Assembly: GCF_002813425.1 (NCBI RefSeq)
Contig: NZ_PHUL01000001.1
Coordinates: 930,001 to 994,000 of the forward strand
Source of the DNA: Cellulophaga sp. RHA19
Lineage (GTDB): Bacteria > Bacteroidota > Bacteroidia > Flavobacteriales > Flavobacteriaceae
Length of the DNA: 64,000 nucleotides
Direction of reading: 5' to 3'
Shown here: positions 25,567 through 34,239 of the stretch, piece after piece
How the letters are laid out: every line of letters starts with the position of its first letter
Position numbering within the stretch: the stretch's first letter is position 1
Notes under the pieces: generated by a model
The model's database searches: none
Seen by the model: the letters and a program-made list of their open reading frames with translations, nothing else
What the model was told of the DNA's origin: nothing
Position numbers and translations under genes: made by a program

Positions 25567-27426
25567 TTATTCTGCCTGAAAAACATTGTTTTCTTTGTTA
25601 ACATCTGCCGTTAAATTAGATGGGTCTATAACAATTGCTTTAATACTTGCTTTTGGCTTGTTAATAGTAAAGCTGTAGTTAGAGTTTGCCCAAGGCCAAT
25701 CTGGTAACACTGTTCTTTTTAAGTTGGTATAAGGGTTTTCTTTTTCGCCACGCATCATACGTAACGGAGCATAAAACGTTTCTTGTGTACCATCTGTATA
25801 AACAACTAAAATATCTAAAGGCATTGGCATTAAACCTATTCTTTCTAAAGAAACTGTAGATGCATTGTTAGCTTCTGTAACTTCTTTAATACCATAATCT
25901 ATAGTATTTGTAGTTTGTGTCCAGTCTGTTAAATACCAGTCTAACTCCATACCAGAAACCTTTTCTGCGGTTCTTTTAATATCGTTAGGTATTGGGTGCT
26001 TAAATTTAAAATCCTCGTAGTATTTACGTACTGTTTTCATTAAGTTTTCTTGTCCAATAATATATCCTAATTGAGATAAAAATATAGAACCTTTACTGTA
26101 AGCAGCAATACTATACGGCGTATTTTCATGGTAACGATCTGCATGTGTAGTTTGCGGTTGTTCTTTACCAGAATTTACTAGGTAATAATAACCACGGTAA
26201 GATCCTTCAAAAGGATTGTCTTTTTTCTGATCCATTACCTCGTTCATACACAATGAAGAAATAAAAGTTGTAAAGCCTTCATCCATCCACTCGTGTTTAG
26301 CTTCGTTAGTTGCTAATACGTGCTGAAACCAAGAGTGTGCCATTTCATGTGCTGTTGTACCTGCAAGGCTACCAAACTTTTTACCACCAGCAATTAACGT
26401 ACTCATAGCATACTCCATACCACCATCTCCACCTTGTATAATAGAGTATTGTTTGTATGGGTATTTACCAACGTTTTTACTAAAAAACTGCATCATTTCT
26501 GCAGCTTTAGGCTGTACTTTTTCCCAGTTTGCTTTTATTTCAGCATCATCACCTTGGTATAAGAAGTGTAATAATGGTCCGTTTTCTACTTGTAATGTGT
26601 CATGAATATAATCTGGATCTGCAGCCCACATAAAATCGTGTACCATTGGAGCTTTAAAGTGCCAAGTTAATTTTTTACCACGTTGCTTTTTTACTTTAGT
26701 TCCAGGAGTTTCATATCCGTGACCTATTTCATTAGCGTTTTGTAAATAACCAGAACCACCAACAACATAGTCTTTATCTATTGTAAGTTTTACATCAAAA
26801 TCTCCCCAAACACCATGAAATTCTCTTGCAATGTATGGGTCTGCGTGCCAACCTTCAAAATCATATTCTGCTAATTTTGGGTACCACTGTGTCATAGACA
26901 AAGAAACACCGTCTTTGCTATTACGACCAGATCTACGTATTTGTACAGGAACCTGACCTTTAAAAACCATATCAAAAGTTGTTTTAGACCCAGCAGCAAT
27001 TGGTTTAGCCAATTCTACTACTAAAACAGTACCTTCTACACTATACTTTACAGGAACACCATCTTGTTTTAAAGATGAAACCTTAATAAAACCAATTTCG
27101 TCCTCTTTTAAAGTCTCTATTCTACTGTTTTTGTCTTTATCTACCATTCTTCCGTCAGGATCTGCAATGCTGTGTAAGCGAGCATCCATTTCACTTCCTG
27201 GTTGAAAAGCATTAAAATATAAATGATAATATACACGTGTTAATTCTTCAGGAGAATTGTTGGTGTATACTAACTTCTGTGTACCATCATACTGGTAGTT
27301 TTCTACATTCATGTCTATCTCCATAGCATAGTCTACGTGTTGTTGCCAATACGAACCATTTTGTGCAGATAAAGGAGAAAGCAACGTTGTAAACGCTGCA
27401 ACTCCTGCAATTAATAATTTTTTCAT
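25567..27426 (-). CDS. M1 family metallopeptidase
   Basis: 619 residues with a signal peptide ending LSAQ. A beta-rich N-terminal domain is followed by the gluzincin catalytic domain. It has a GGMEYAMST segment at the place of the GAMEN motif, zinc motif HEMAHSWFQH near residue 360, and the third ligand Glu in HEWMDEGFTTF. It probably trims peptides in the periplasm or outside the cell. The gene sits 2 bp after the S8 peptidase gene, so the two are one operon. Confidence 0.94.
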   Translation of the reverse strand: MKKLLIAGVAAFTTLLSPLSAQNGSYWQQHVDYAMEIDMNVENYQYDGTQKLVYTNNSPEELTRVYYHLYFNAFQPGSEMDARLHSIADPDGRMVDKDKNSRIETLKEDEIGFIKVSSLKQDGVPVKYSVEGTVLVVELAKPIAAGSKTTFDMVFKGQVPVQIRRSGRNSKDGVSLSMTQWYPKLAEYDFEGWHADPYIAREFHGVWGDFDVKLTIDKDYVVGGSGYLQNANEIGHGYETPGTKVKKQRGKKLTWHFKAPMVHDFMWAADPDYIHDTLQVENGPLLHFLYQGDDAEIKANWEKVQPKAAEMMQFFSKNVGKYPYKQYSIIQGGDGGMEYAMSTLIAGGKKFGSLAGTTAHEMAHSWFQHVLATNEAKHEWMDEGFTTFISSLCMNEVMDQKKDNPFEGSYRGYYYLVNSGKEQPQTTHADRYHENTPYSIAAYSKGSIFLSQLGYIIGQENLMKTVRKYYEDFKFKHPIPNDIKRTAEKVSGMELDWYLTDWTQTTNTIDYGIKEVTEANNASTVSLERIGLMPMPLDILVVYTDGTQETFYAPLRMMRGEKENPYTNLKRTVLPDWPWANSNYSFTINKPKASIKAIVIDPSNLTADVNKENNVFQAE

Positions 27427-27428
27427 AA

Positions 27429-29069
27429 TTATAATTTTATTTTTCCTTTAGAAACACTTTCAGCTAATAAAAGAGCGTTATATAAGTTTACCATTTTACC
27501 AGATGTAGATAAATTAGCTAATGTATTACTGTTAGCAGGGTCACCACCAACAACTACTTTAGTTTTAGTAGGAATACCAGACTGCATAATTATTTTTTTA
27601 ACCTGTGCAGCAGTTAATTTAGGATACTGAGATCTAATTACTGCAGCAACACCAGCAACACCAGGCGAAGCCATAGAAGTACCACCCATAAACTCATATT
27701 TACTACCTGGCACTGTAGAGTAAATTGCTGCACCTGGAGCAAAAACATCTACATTAATTTTACCGTAGTTAGAGAAATCTGCAAGCATTGTAGATCCGTA
27801 CTTGTTAGCCAAAGCACCAACAGTAATTACGTTATCTGCAAATTCTGCACCATTTTTAATTTGGTCATTAGGGTAGTTAGGATTGTTTTCATAATCATCT
27901 AAATCTGCACCATCATTACCAGCAGCGTGTACAAAAAGAACATCTTTTTCTGCAGCATATTTTAAAGCTTCGTAAACCCATTCTGCTTTTGGAGAAAATG
28001 CTTTACCAAAACTAGCGTTAATTACTTTAGCTCCGTTATCTACAGCGTAACGTATACCTAAAGCAATATCTTTATCATACTCATCACCGTTAGGTACTGC
28101 TCTAACACTCATAAGCTCAACATTGTTAGCAACACCGTTAGCGCCTTTACCATTGTTACGTTCTGCAGCAATAATACCAGCAACGTGCGTACCGTGACTT
28201 TCTGTATCTACAGAGTTCATAGGATTACCGTTACCATATTTTGTATCTGTAATATCGTAAGGGTTGTCACCAACAGGCTCTCTACCGTTAAAATCTTTGT
28301 TTAAGTTGTAATTTACCTGATCTGTAAAGTATGTAATACCACCAGTTATACTTTTAATAGCTTCTGGAATAGAAGCACTAAAAGAATACATTTGGTTTAA
28401 AACAGCAAGGTTACGTTGCATAGCCTCGTCTTTAGCAGTAATACCAGCTAGGTCTTCTTTAGTGTAACTATCTTTACCTAATTCTTTTTTAACAGCTTCA
28501 TCTGCATTTTTTACAGCTTGTAAAATTTGCTCATACCTTTGTTTACCTGCTAAAGCTTCAGCATAGTCTGCTTCTACTTGTGCCTTAGCTTTAGCTAAAG
28601 TTGCAGCATCGCCAAGGTTTAAACGTACCATTCTAGCACTTTCTAATTGTTCATTGTAAGAATCTCCTAAAAAGTTATAACCGTGTACATCATCAATAAA
28701 ACCATTGTTATCATCATCTTTATTGTTTCCTGGAATTTCTTTAGAATTTGTCCATAAAACATTTTTAAGATCCTCGTGGTTTAAATCCATTCCAGAATCC
28801 ATAACCGCTACAATTACTTTTGTACCTTTTTTATTGCCAATAAGCTCTTTGTAAGCTTTATCTACACTCATTCCTGGTATAGTGTCCGTAGCAAGATCTG
28901 CGTGACCCCAATTTTGTTTTTGTTGTTCTGTTAATTCTGATACTTTTAAAGGTAAAGCATCTATATTTTCTACAGGAGTAGAAACTAATGTAGGAGCAGA
29001 GCCACAGCTAGCCATAATTATGGCAACAGCTGATAAGCTTAAAACAGATTTTGTTATTCTGATATTCAT
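27429..29069 (-). CDS. S8 family (subtilisin-like) serine peptidase, lipoprotein
   Basis: 546 residues with lipobox IMASC near residue 22. The catalytic triad is Asp in VAVMDSGMD (about residue 92), His in ESHGTHVAG (about 292) and Ser in GGTSMASPG (about 463). Roughly 200 residues separate Asp from His, far more than in classical subtilisins. The extra segment (about residues 145-260) is helical and charged (AKAKAQVEADYAEALAGK). It is probably surface- or periplasm-anchored. It is cotranscribed with the M1 peptidase. Confidence 0.94.
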   Translation of the reverse strand: MNIRITKSVLSLSAVAIIMASCGSAPTLVSTPVENIDALPLKVSELTEQQKQNWGHADLATDTIPGMSVDKAYKELIGNKKGTKVIVAVMDSGMDLNHEDLKNVLWTNSKEIPGNNKDDDNNGFIDDVHGYNFLGDSYNEQLESARMVRLNLGDAATLAKAKAQVEADYAEALAGKQRYEQILQAVKNADEAVKKELGKDSYTKEDLAGITAKDEAMQRNLAVLNQMYSFSASIPEAIKSITGGITYFTDQVNYNLNKDFNGREPVGDNPYDITDTKYGNGNPMNSVDTESHGTHVAGIIAAERNNGKGANGVANNVELMSVRAVPNGDEYDKDIALGIRYAVDNGAKVINASFGKAFSPKAEWVYEALKYAAEKDVLFVHAAGNDGADLDDYENNPNYPNDQIKNGAEFADNVITVGALANKYGSTMLADFSNYGKINVDVFAPGAAIYSTVPGSKYEFMGGTSMASPGVAGVAAVIRSQYPKLTAAQVKKIIMQSGIPTKTKVVVGGDPANSNTLANLSTSGKMVNLYNALLLAESVSKGKIKL

Positions 29070-29159
29070 ATTATGTTAATTTAATTTGTGTATTTAATTT
29101 TTGATGAATTTAGTAATTTCTTTGTAAATGGTTGTTATACCAGTAATTGAAGCACTTTT

Positions 29160-30020
29160 TTAATTAAAAAGCTCATTAAACGTAAATGTTTCATTTAGTC
29201 TAACTCCTTTTTCTGTGTGCTTTACAGTACAGATTTCATTGTGTGCATCATGTTCTAATACCAAATAATAATTATTATCTGCTGCAGAGTTTAAAAACAC
29301 TTCTTTTTCAGACAATGTTAATAAAGGTCTGGTATCAAAACCCATTACGTATGGTAATGGTAAATGGCCAACTGTTGGTAGTAAATCTGCCATAAAAACC
29401 AATGTTTTTCCTTTGTATTTTATATGCGGAATCATTTGTTTTTCTGTGTGTCCGTCTGCATAAAAAATACCAAAACCTAGTTCAGACTTGGCTTCAAACT
29501 GATTCTTATTTGGCTTTAAAAACTTTAATTGCCCGCTTTGCTGCATAGGCATTATGTTTTCTGTTAAAAACGATGCTTTTTCACGTGCGTTAGGTTTTGT
29601 GGCCCAATTCCAATGATTTTCATTAGTCCAAAATGTTGCATTTTTAAAGGCAACTTCAAAACCTGTACGGTCTTTATTCCAAACGGCACAACCACCAGAA
29701 TGGTCAAAATGTAAGTGTGTTAAAAAAACGTCTGTAATATCGTCCTTACTAAAACCTAATTTTTTTAATGAATTATCTAAGGTATGGTCTCCCCACATAT
29801 AGTAATACCCAAAAAACTTATCGGACTGTTTATTACCCATACCAGTGTCTATAAGTATAAGTCTGTTACCGTCTTCTATTAATAAGCAACGGCCAGCAAT
29901 ATCTATCATATTGTTAGCATCTGCCGGGTTAGTTCTTGTCCATATAGCTTTAGGAACAACGCCAAACATTGCACCGCCATCTAACTTAAAATTGCCTGTT
30001 TCTATTGGGTAAATCTTCAT
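29160..30020 (-). CDS. MBL-fold metallo-hydrolase
   Basis: 286 residues. The zinc motif is FLTHLHFDHSGG (HxHxDH), preceded by LILIDTGMG. A later ADGHTEKQMIPHI segment and the final LEHDAHNE provide further ligand histidines. The layout resembles the lactonase/quorum-quenching-like branch of the superfamily, but the substrate is not evident. There is no signal peptide, so it is cytoplasmic. Upstream it faces the metal-uptake operon divergently. Confidence 0.9.
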   Translation of the reverse strand: MKIYPIETGNFKLDGGAMFGVVPKAIWTRTNPADANNMIDIAGRCLLIEDGNRLILIDTGMGNKQSDKFFGYYYMWGDHTLDNSLKKLGFSKDDITDVFLTHLHFDHSGGCAVWNKDRTGFEVAFKNATFWTNENHWNWATKPNAREKASFLTENIMPMQQSGQLKFLKPNKNQFEAKSELGFGIFYADGHTEKQMIPHIKYKGKTLVFMADLLPTVGHLPLPYVMGFDTRPLLTLSEKEVFLNSAADNNYYLVLEHDAHNEICTVKHTEKGVRLNETFTFNELFN

Positions 30021-30085
30021 ATAGAGTGCAAATTATGAAATTGCTTTAAATATGTTGCACTGCTTATGAATTAATTAAGAAAGTA

Positions 30086-30125
30086 CAATCTATTTTTTTT
30101 TATCAAACTAAAACAATCTATTTTT
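30086..30125 (+). promoter_or_regulatory. Repeated CAATCTATTTTT upstream of the uptake operon
   Basis: CAATCTATTTTT occurs at 30086-30097 and again at 30114-30125, 28 bp apart in the same orientation. The second copy contains the -7 box. It could be an operator or a duplicated promoter element. Confidence 0.4.
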
Positions 30126-30126
30126 G
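30119..30126 (+). promoter_or_regulatory. Candidate -7 box for the uptake operon
   Basis: TATTTTTG, an exact TAnnTTTG match, lies 20 bp before the GTG start of the small Cys protein. Confidence 0.55.
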
Positions 30127-30146
30127 CTTTTCACAAACACTATAGA

Positions 30147-30521
30147 GTGAAAATCTATTTTTCCTTCATTTTATTTTTCGTATTTGCATTAAGGCCAGTA
30201 TATAATATTGGTTGTTTTGCGTATTATGAATTAAATATAGATTACATAATAGAGAAATACTGTGTTAATAAAGAAAAACCACAGTTAGAGTGTAACGGAA
30301 AGTGTCATTTAACAAATCAATTAGCTCTTAATAATTCAGATTCAGAAGATTCTTCTCCATTATTTACCTTTTTTGATGCTTTTTATCCAGTGTATTTTCA
30401 AAAATATAATCCTAATTTTAACTTAAAATGCGATCGTTTTTTTGTTAAAAATAAATGGAATTATAACAACCAATTTTCTTCTGTATTTTATAAAGAAATA
30501 GACAAGCCACCACGGTATTAA
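30147..30521 (+). CDS. Small exported Cys-motif protein ahead of a TonB receptor
   Basis: 124 residues from a GTG start, chosen because it gives a proper hydrophobic signal segment (FSFILFFVFALRPVYNIGCF). The core motif is YCVNKEKPQLECNGKCHL, with Cys residues spaced as YC-x9-C-x3-C plus His, a plausible metal site. No characterised family is recognised. It precedes a TonB-dependent receptor and a PepSY membrane protein on the same strand, so a role in metal or siderophore handling at the envelope is inferred. Confidence 0.7.
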   Translation: MKIYFSFILFFVFALRPVYNIGCFAYYELNIDYIIEKYCVNKEKPQLECNGKCHLTNQLALNNSDSEDSSPLFTFFDAFYPVYFQKYNPNFNLKCDRFFVKNKWNYNNQFSSVFYKEIDKPPRY

Positions 30522-30543
30522 TTTAATTTATCGGTTTAAAAAT

Positions 30544-30580
30544 AGGAGTGTTTAGTTATAAATTTAACTAGACCACACCT
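30544..30580 (+). promoter_or_regulatory. Imperfect long hairpin before the TonB receptor
   Basis: AGGAGTG at 30544-30550 and CACACCT at 30574-30580 bracket a perfect TAGTTA (30553-30558) / TAACTA (30565-30570) repeat with a 6-nt loop. They give a long imperfect dyad with no following T run. It could be an operator or an mRNA hairpin setting differential expression within the operon. Confidence 0.45.
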
Positions 30581-30583
30581 GCT

Positions 30584-30599
30584 ATTTAATGCATTAAAT
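30584..30599. promoter_or_regulatory. 16-bp perfect palindrome before the TonB receptor start
   Basis: ATTTAATGCATTAAAT reads identically on both strands and ends 7 bp before the receptor ATG. Perfect symmetry of this length suits a homodimeric repressor site. No known consensus was recognised. Confidence 0.45.
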
Positions 30600-30606
30600 T
30601 TTACAC

Positions 30607-32949
30607 ATGAAAAAAATATTTATGCTTGCCATATTATTGGTGAGTTTAGGTGGCTATGCCCAAAAAAAATACAACGGAAAAGTTGTAGATGCTTATAATA
30701 ACCCACTACAAAACGCAACAATACAGTTACAATCTAATTTAAAAAACACTGTTGTTACAGATAAAGACGGTAAATTTTCTATTACTACTTTACAAGATAA
30801 ACCAATAGCAATAATACGTTACGTAGGCTACGTAACACGCACCCAAGAGCTTTTTACTCAAGAAAATAATATTACTTTGACTTTAAATGAAGAGCGTTTA
30901 AAAGAAGTTGTAGTTTCTGGAAGTAGAGAAGCGCAACAAAGAAGTGATGTGCCTGCTTCTATTTCTGTAATTACAGCTAAGCAAATAGAGGAAGCAAAAG
31001 CTATTGGTATAGACCAATTGGTAAATAATGTTCCTGGGGTTTTAATGTCTACATCTAGGGCAGCAAGTAACGAGCAACATTTTATGTCTGTACGTTCTCC
31101 TATATCTACAAAATCTTTGTTTTTGTACTTAGAAGATGGTTTGCCTATTAGACCAACAGCAGTATTTAACCACAATACATTGTTAGAAATGAATGACATT
31201 TCTTATGATAGAATGGAGGTTATTAAAGGTCCTGCTTCTAGTATTTATGGTAGCGAGTCTATTGGTGGAAGTTTTAACTTTATAACAAAGCAACCAACAA
31301 GAGATTTATCTGGTGGTATAACTTACCAAGTAAACGATCTTGGTTTGTCTAAATACAGTTTAGAGTTGTCACAGTACGCATCAGAAAAGGTTGGTTTTTA
31401 CATAGGAGCACAATATGTACAGCGTAAAGATGGACCTGTAGAGCATAGCAATTATGAAAAATTTGCACTTACGTTTAAAAACGTAAATCACTTATCACAA
31501 ACATTAAACTGGACAAATGTTTTTGATATTATTGAATACAGGTCAGATATGTCTGGCTCTATAAGCGAAGAAGATTATTCTGCTGGTAATTATGAAAGTG
31601 ACCAAACATTTACAGAAAGAGAAGCAGTGGCCTTTAGAGTTAGGAGTACTTTAGATAAACGTTGGAACAGCAATAACAAAACAACACTTAATCTTGTTTT
31701 TAGAAGAAACGGAATGGATCAAATTCCTTCTTACAGAGTAAGTCAGTTTAGAGAAAATGGTAGGTTAACAGGTGTAGCAAAAGGAGAAATAAATAGCAAC
31801 TCATACAACAGTTATGTAAGTTTAATTCAGCATAAAATAAACTTTAATTTTGCTAGTTCATCTTTAATTATTGGTGCTTCTGTAGATTATTCTCCGCAGA
31901 GTTACAATGCAGAAAATATAAGTGTAACAGTAGATACAAATACAGGTAAAAACTTAAGCTATACTACTAATTCTGGAGATTATATTTTAAACTATAATGC
32001 AGATATTTTAAATTATGCCAATTACTTTCAGTTTGAAATAAACCCAACAGAAAATGTAAAATTAACAGCTTCTGTACGTTATGATGGGTTTGACTATAAT
32101 TACAACAATTTAATTGATGGTTTAGCAGGTCCAAAAGATTCTAAAAATAACTACAATAATATTTCTCCTAAATTAGGAATAAACTATAATTTAAATAAAA
32201 GTATAGGGTTATACGCTAATTATTCTAACGGGTTTACGCCACCACAAACATCTACTTTATACAGAAATAGTTTTGTAGGCGTTGGCGGCGATGTGTTTAA
32301 TTTAAAACCAAGTAACTATGATAATTTTGAGTTAGGAACCTATTTAAAAATAGAAAATAAGTTAAAGGTAGATGCAGCTATTTACCTTTTAGATGGTAAA
32401 AATACATTGGTTACATTACGTGATGATGAAGATAACTTTTTTAACGCAAATGCAGGTAAAACAAGATCTTATGGCGTTGAGTATGGTGTAACATATAATC
32501 CAACTAAAGAGATTACCATAACGCACAACGGTAGCTATGCAAAACATCGTTATGTTAGTTTTTTTGATGGAGGAGTAGACTATTCAGACACAGACCGCGA
32601 AACAGCACCTAAACTTTTAGGAACATCTAAAATTGCTTATAAACCGTCACTAGTAAAAGGGTTAATGTTAAGCCTAACACATGAAATGGTAGGTAAATAC
32701 AATACTAGTTTTGAAAATCAAGTTAAAAACAGTGATGATACCTTTAGTACAGCAACATATAAAGGTCACAACATATTTAACGCTTTAGTCTCGTATAACA
32801 TTAAAAACTGTGAGATTTGGGTAAATGCACTTAATATTTTTGATGATTTATATGCTGCAAGAGCGAGTTATAATAAATACAGAGGAGCAAATAGCTACAC
32901 AATTGGTAACCCAAGAGCTTTTCATTTAGGAATAAAATATAACTTTTAA
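30607..32949 (+). CDS. TonB-dependent receptor (siderophore/metal type)
   Basis: 780 residues. The signal peptide ends GGYAQ. A carboxypeptidase-regulatory-like domain follows (about residues 20-95, YNGKVVDAYNNPLQNATI). The plug domain (about 110-225) contains IDQLVNNVPGV and RMEVIKGPASSIYGSESIGG. A 22-strand-type barrel ends in aromatic F (HLGIKYNF). It transports a large chelate across the outer membrane using TonB energy. The adjoining PepSY gene points to iron or another chelated metal. No frameshift is seen. Confidence 0.95.
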   Translation: MKKIFMLAILLVSLGGYAQKKYNGKVVDAYNNPLQNATIQLQSNLKNTVVTDKDGKFSITTLQDKPIAIIRYVGYVTRTQELFTQENNITLTLNEERLKEVVVSGSREAQQRSDVPASISVITAKQIEEAKAIGIDQLVNNVPGVLMSTSRAASNEQHFMSVRSPISTKSLFLYLEDGLPIRPTAVFNHNTLLEMNDISYDRMEVIKGPASSIYGSESIGGSFNFITKQPTRDLSGGITYQVNDLGLSKYSLELSQYASEKVGFYIGAQYVQRKDGPVEHSNYEKFALTFKNVNHLSQTLNWTNVFDIIEYRSDMSGSISEEDYSAGNYESDQTFTEREAVAFRVRSTLDKRWNSNNKTTLNLVFRRNGMDQIPSYRVSQFRENGRLTGVAKGEINSNSYNSYVSLIQHKINFNFASSSLIIGASVDYSPQSYNAENISVTVDTNTGKNLSYTTNSGDYILNYNADILNYANYFQFEINPTENVKLTASVRYDGFDYNYNNLIDGLAGPKDSKNNYNNISPKLGINYNLNKSIGLYANYSNGFTPPQTSTLYRNSFVGVGGDVFNLKPSNYDNFELGTYLKIENKLKVDAAIYLLDGKNTLVTLRDDEDNFFNANAGKTRSYGVEYGVTYNPTKEITITHNGSYAKHRYVSFFDGGVDYSDTDRETAPKLLGTSKIAYKPSLVKGLMLSLTHEMVGKYNTSFENQVKNSDDTFSTATYKGHNIFNALVSYNIKNCEIWVNALNIFDDLYAARASYNKYRGANSYTIGNPRAFHLGIKYNF

Positions 32950-32959
32950 TTTTTTTAAA

Positions 32960-34210
32960 ATGATAGAGAAAAATAGAAAGTTAAATCAATGGGTATGGAA
33001 ATGGCATTTTATAGCTGGCTTAGTAGCATTGCCCTTTGTTTTTTTATTAGCAATAACTGGCGGTATTTATTTGTTTAAAGAAACATATGATGCTCCAAAA
33101 CAAGCGCATATAACAACAGTAGAAGACAGAGGTAAACTTGTTAGTTTTCAAGAACAATGGCAAGTAGCAAAAAACGTGTCTAAACGGCCACCAAATACTA
33201 TGGTAGTTCCTACACAAAAAAATGAAGCTACAGAGTTTATTACAGGAAGATTTAGCCATAAAACAAGTACTTATATAAACCCTTTTAAAAATAAAGTTAC
33301 AGGTTCTATAAAACCAAAGGACTCTAATATGCATATTGTTAGAAAACTGCACGGAGAACTTTTATTGGGTAAGTTTGGAACCAAAATAGTAGAGCTTGTT
33401 GCTAGTTGGCTTTTTGTGTTAATTATAACCGGAGTTTATGTTTTTTGGCCCAATAAAAAACAAGGGATAAAAGGTTTTTTTACCATACGACTTAAAGAGG
33501 GAAAACGTACATTATATAGAGATTTACATACCGTTTTTGGTTTTTGGATATCTATTTTGTTACTACTAACCTTGGCAGGAGGTATGCCTTGGACAGATGT
33601 TTTTGGTGATAATTTTAGAAGTTTACAAAATGCCACTAATACAGGATTTCCAGCAACGTGGGATGGTAAAAGTTTAGAATCTACTGTAAAAGGTAATCCT
33701 ATTTCTTTAGACGAAATGGTTGTAAAGGCAAAGGCCTTAAAGTTAAAAGGTAAATTAAATATAGGTTTGCCAGCAAGTGATAAAGGCGTTTATACTGTGT
33801 TTAACGAAACCTTTGACTTGGATAAACAAAAACGGTTTCATTTTGATCAATATTCAGGAGTACAGTTGCTAAAACACAATTGGGAAGATGTAGGTGTTTT
33901 AATGCGCGGTAGAATGTGGGTTATGGCTTTTCATCAAGGGCAATTTGGACTTTGGAACTGGATTTTAATGCTTGGTGTTGCACTATTATTAGCTTTTGTT
34001 AGTATAGCAGGATTACTATCATACCTAAAAAGAAAGAAAAAAGGAGAATGGGGTGTACCTAAAGTTCCTGTAAAGTTTAAAGTTGGCTACGGTATAATAG
34101 CTATAATTGCTTTACTCTCTGTTATTTTTCCTTTATTTGGTATAAGTGTAGTATTAATAATAGTTGTAGATTTTTTCAAAAATAAGAAACAAACAGTAAT
34201 ACAGAACTAA
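32960..34210 (+). CDS. PepSY-associated transmembrane protein
   Basis: 416 residues with four main membrane segments: WVWKWHFIAGLVALPFVFLL near the N-terminus, about residues 150-165, about 195-210, and a C-terminal pair. His residues in or near the helices (KWHFIAG, KLHGELL, DLHTVFGF, MAFHQG) are typical of the family. Members next to siderophore receptors are thought to reduce or release metal from siderophores at the inner membrane. It starts 10 bp after the receptor stop, so it belongs to the same operon. Confidence 0.9.
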   Translation: MIEKNRKLNQWVWKWHFIAGLVALPFVFLLAITGGIYLFKETYDAPKQAHITTVEDRGKLVSFQEQWQVAKNVSKRPPNTMVVPTQKNEATEFITGRFSHKTSTYINPFKNKVTGSIKPKDSNMHIVRKLHGELLLGKFGTKIVELVASWLFVLIITGVYVFWPNKKQGIKGFFTIRLKEGKRTLYRDLHTVFGFWISILLLLTLAGGMPWTDVFGDNFRSLQNATNTGFPATWDGKSLESTVKGNPISLDEMVVKAKALKLKGKLNIGLPASDKGVYTVFNETFDLDKQKRFHFDQYSGVQLLKHNWEDVGVLMRGRMWVMAFHQGQFGLWNWILMLGVALLLAFVSIAGLLSYLKRKKKGEWGVPKVPVKFKVGYGIIAIIALLSVIFPLFGISVVLIIVVDFFKNKKQTVIQN

Positions 34211-34212
34211 AT

Positions 34213-34239
34213 AAAAAGGGAGCATTTTGCTCCCTTTTT
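34213..34239. terminator. Bidirectional terminator, uptake operon / SulP gene
   Basis: Arms at 34213-34224 (AAAAAGGGAGCA) and 34228-34239 pair perfectly around a TTT loop, with T runs on both strands. It abuts the SulP stop codon. Confidence 0.9.
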
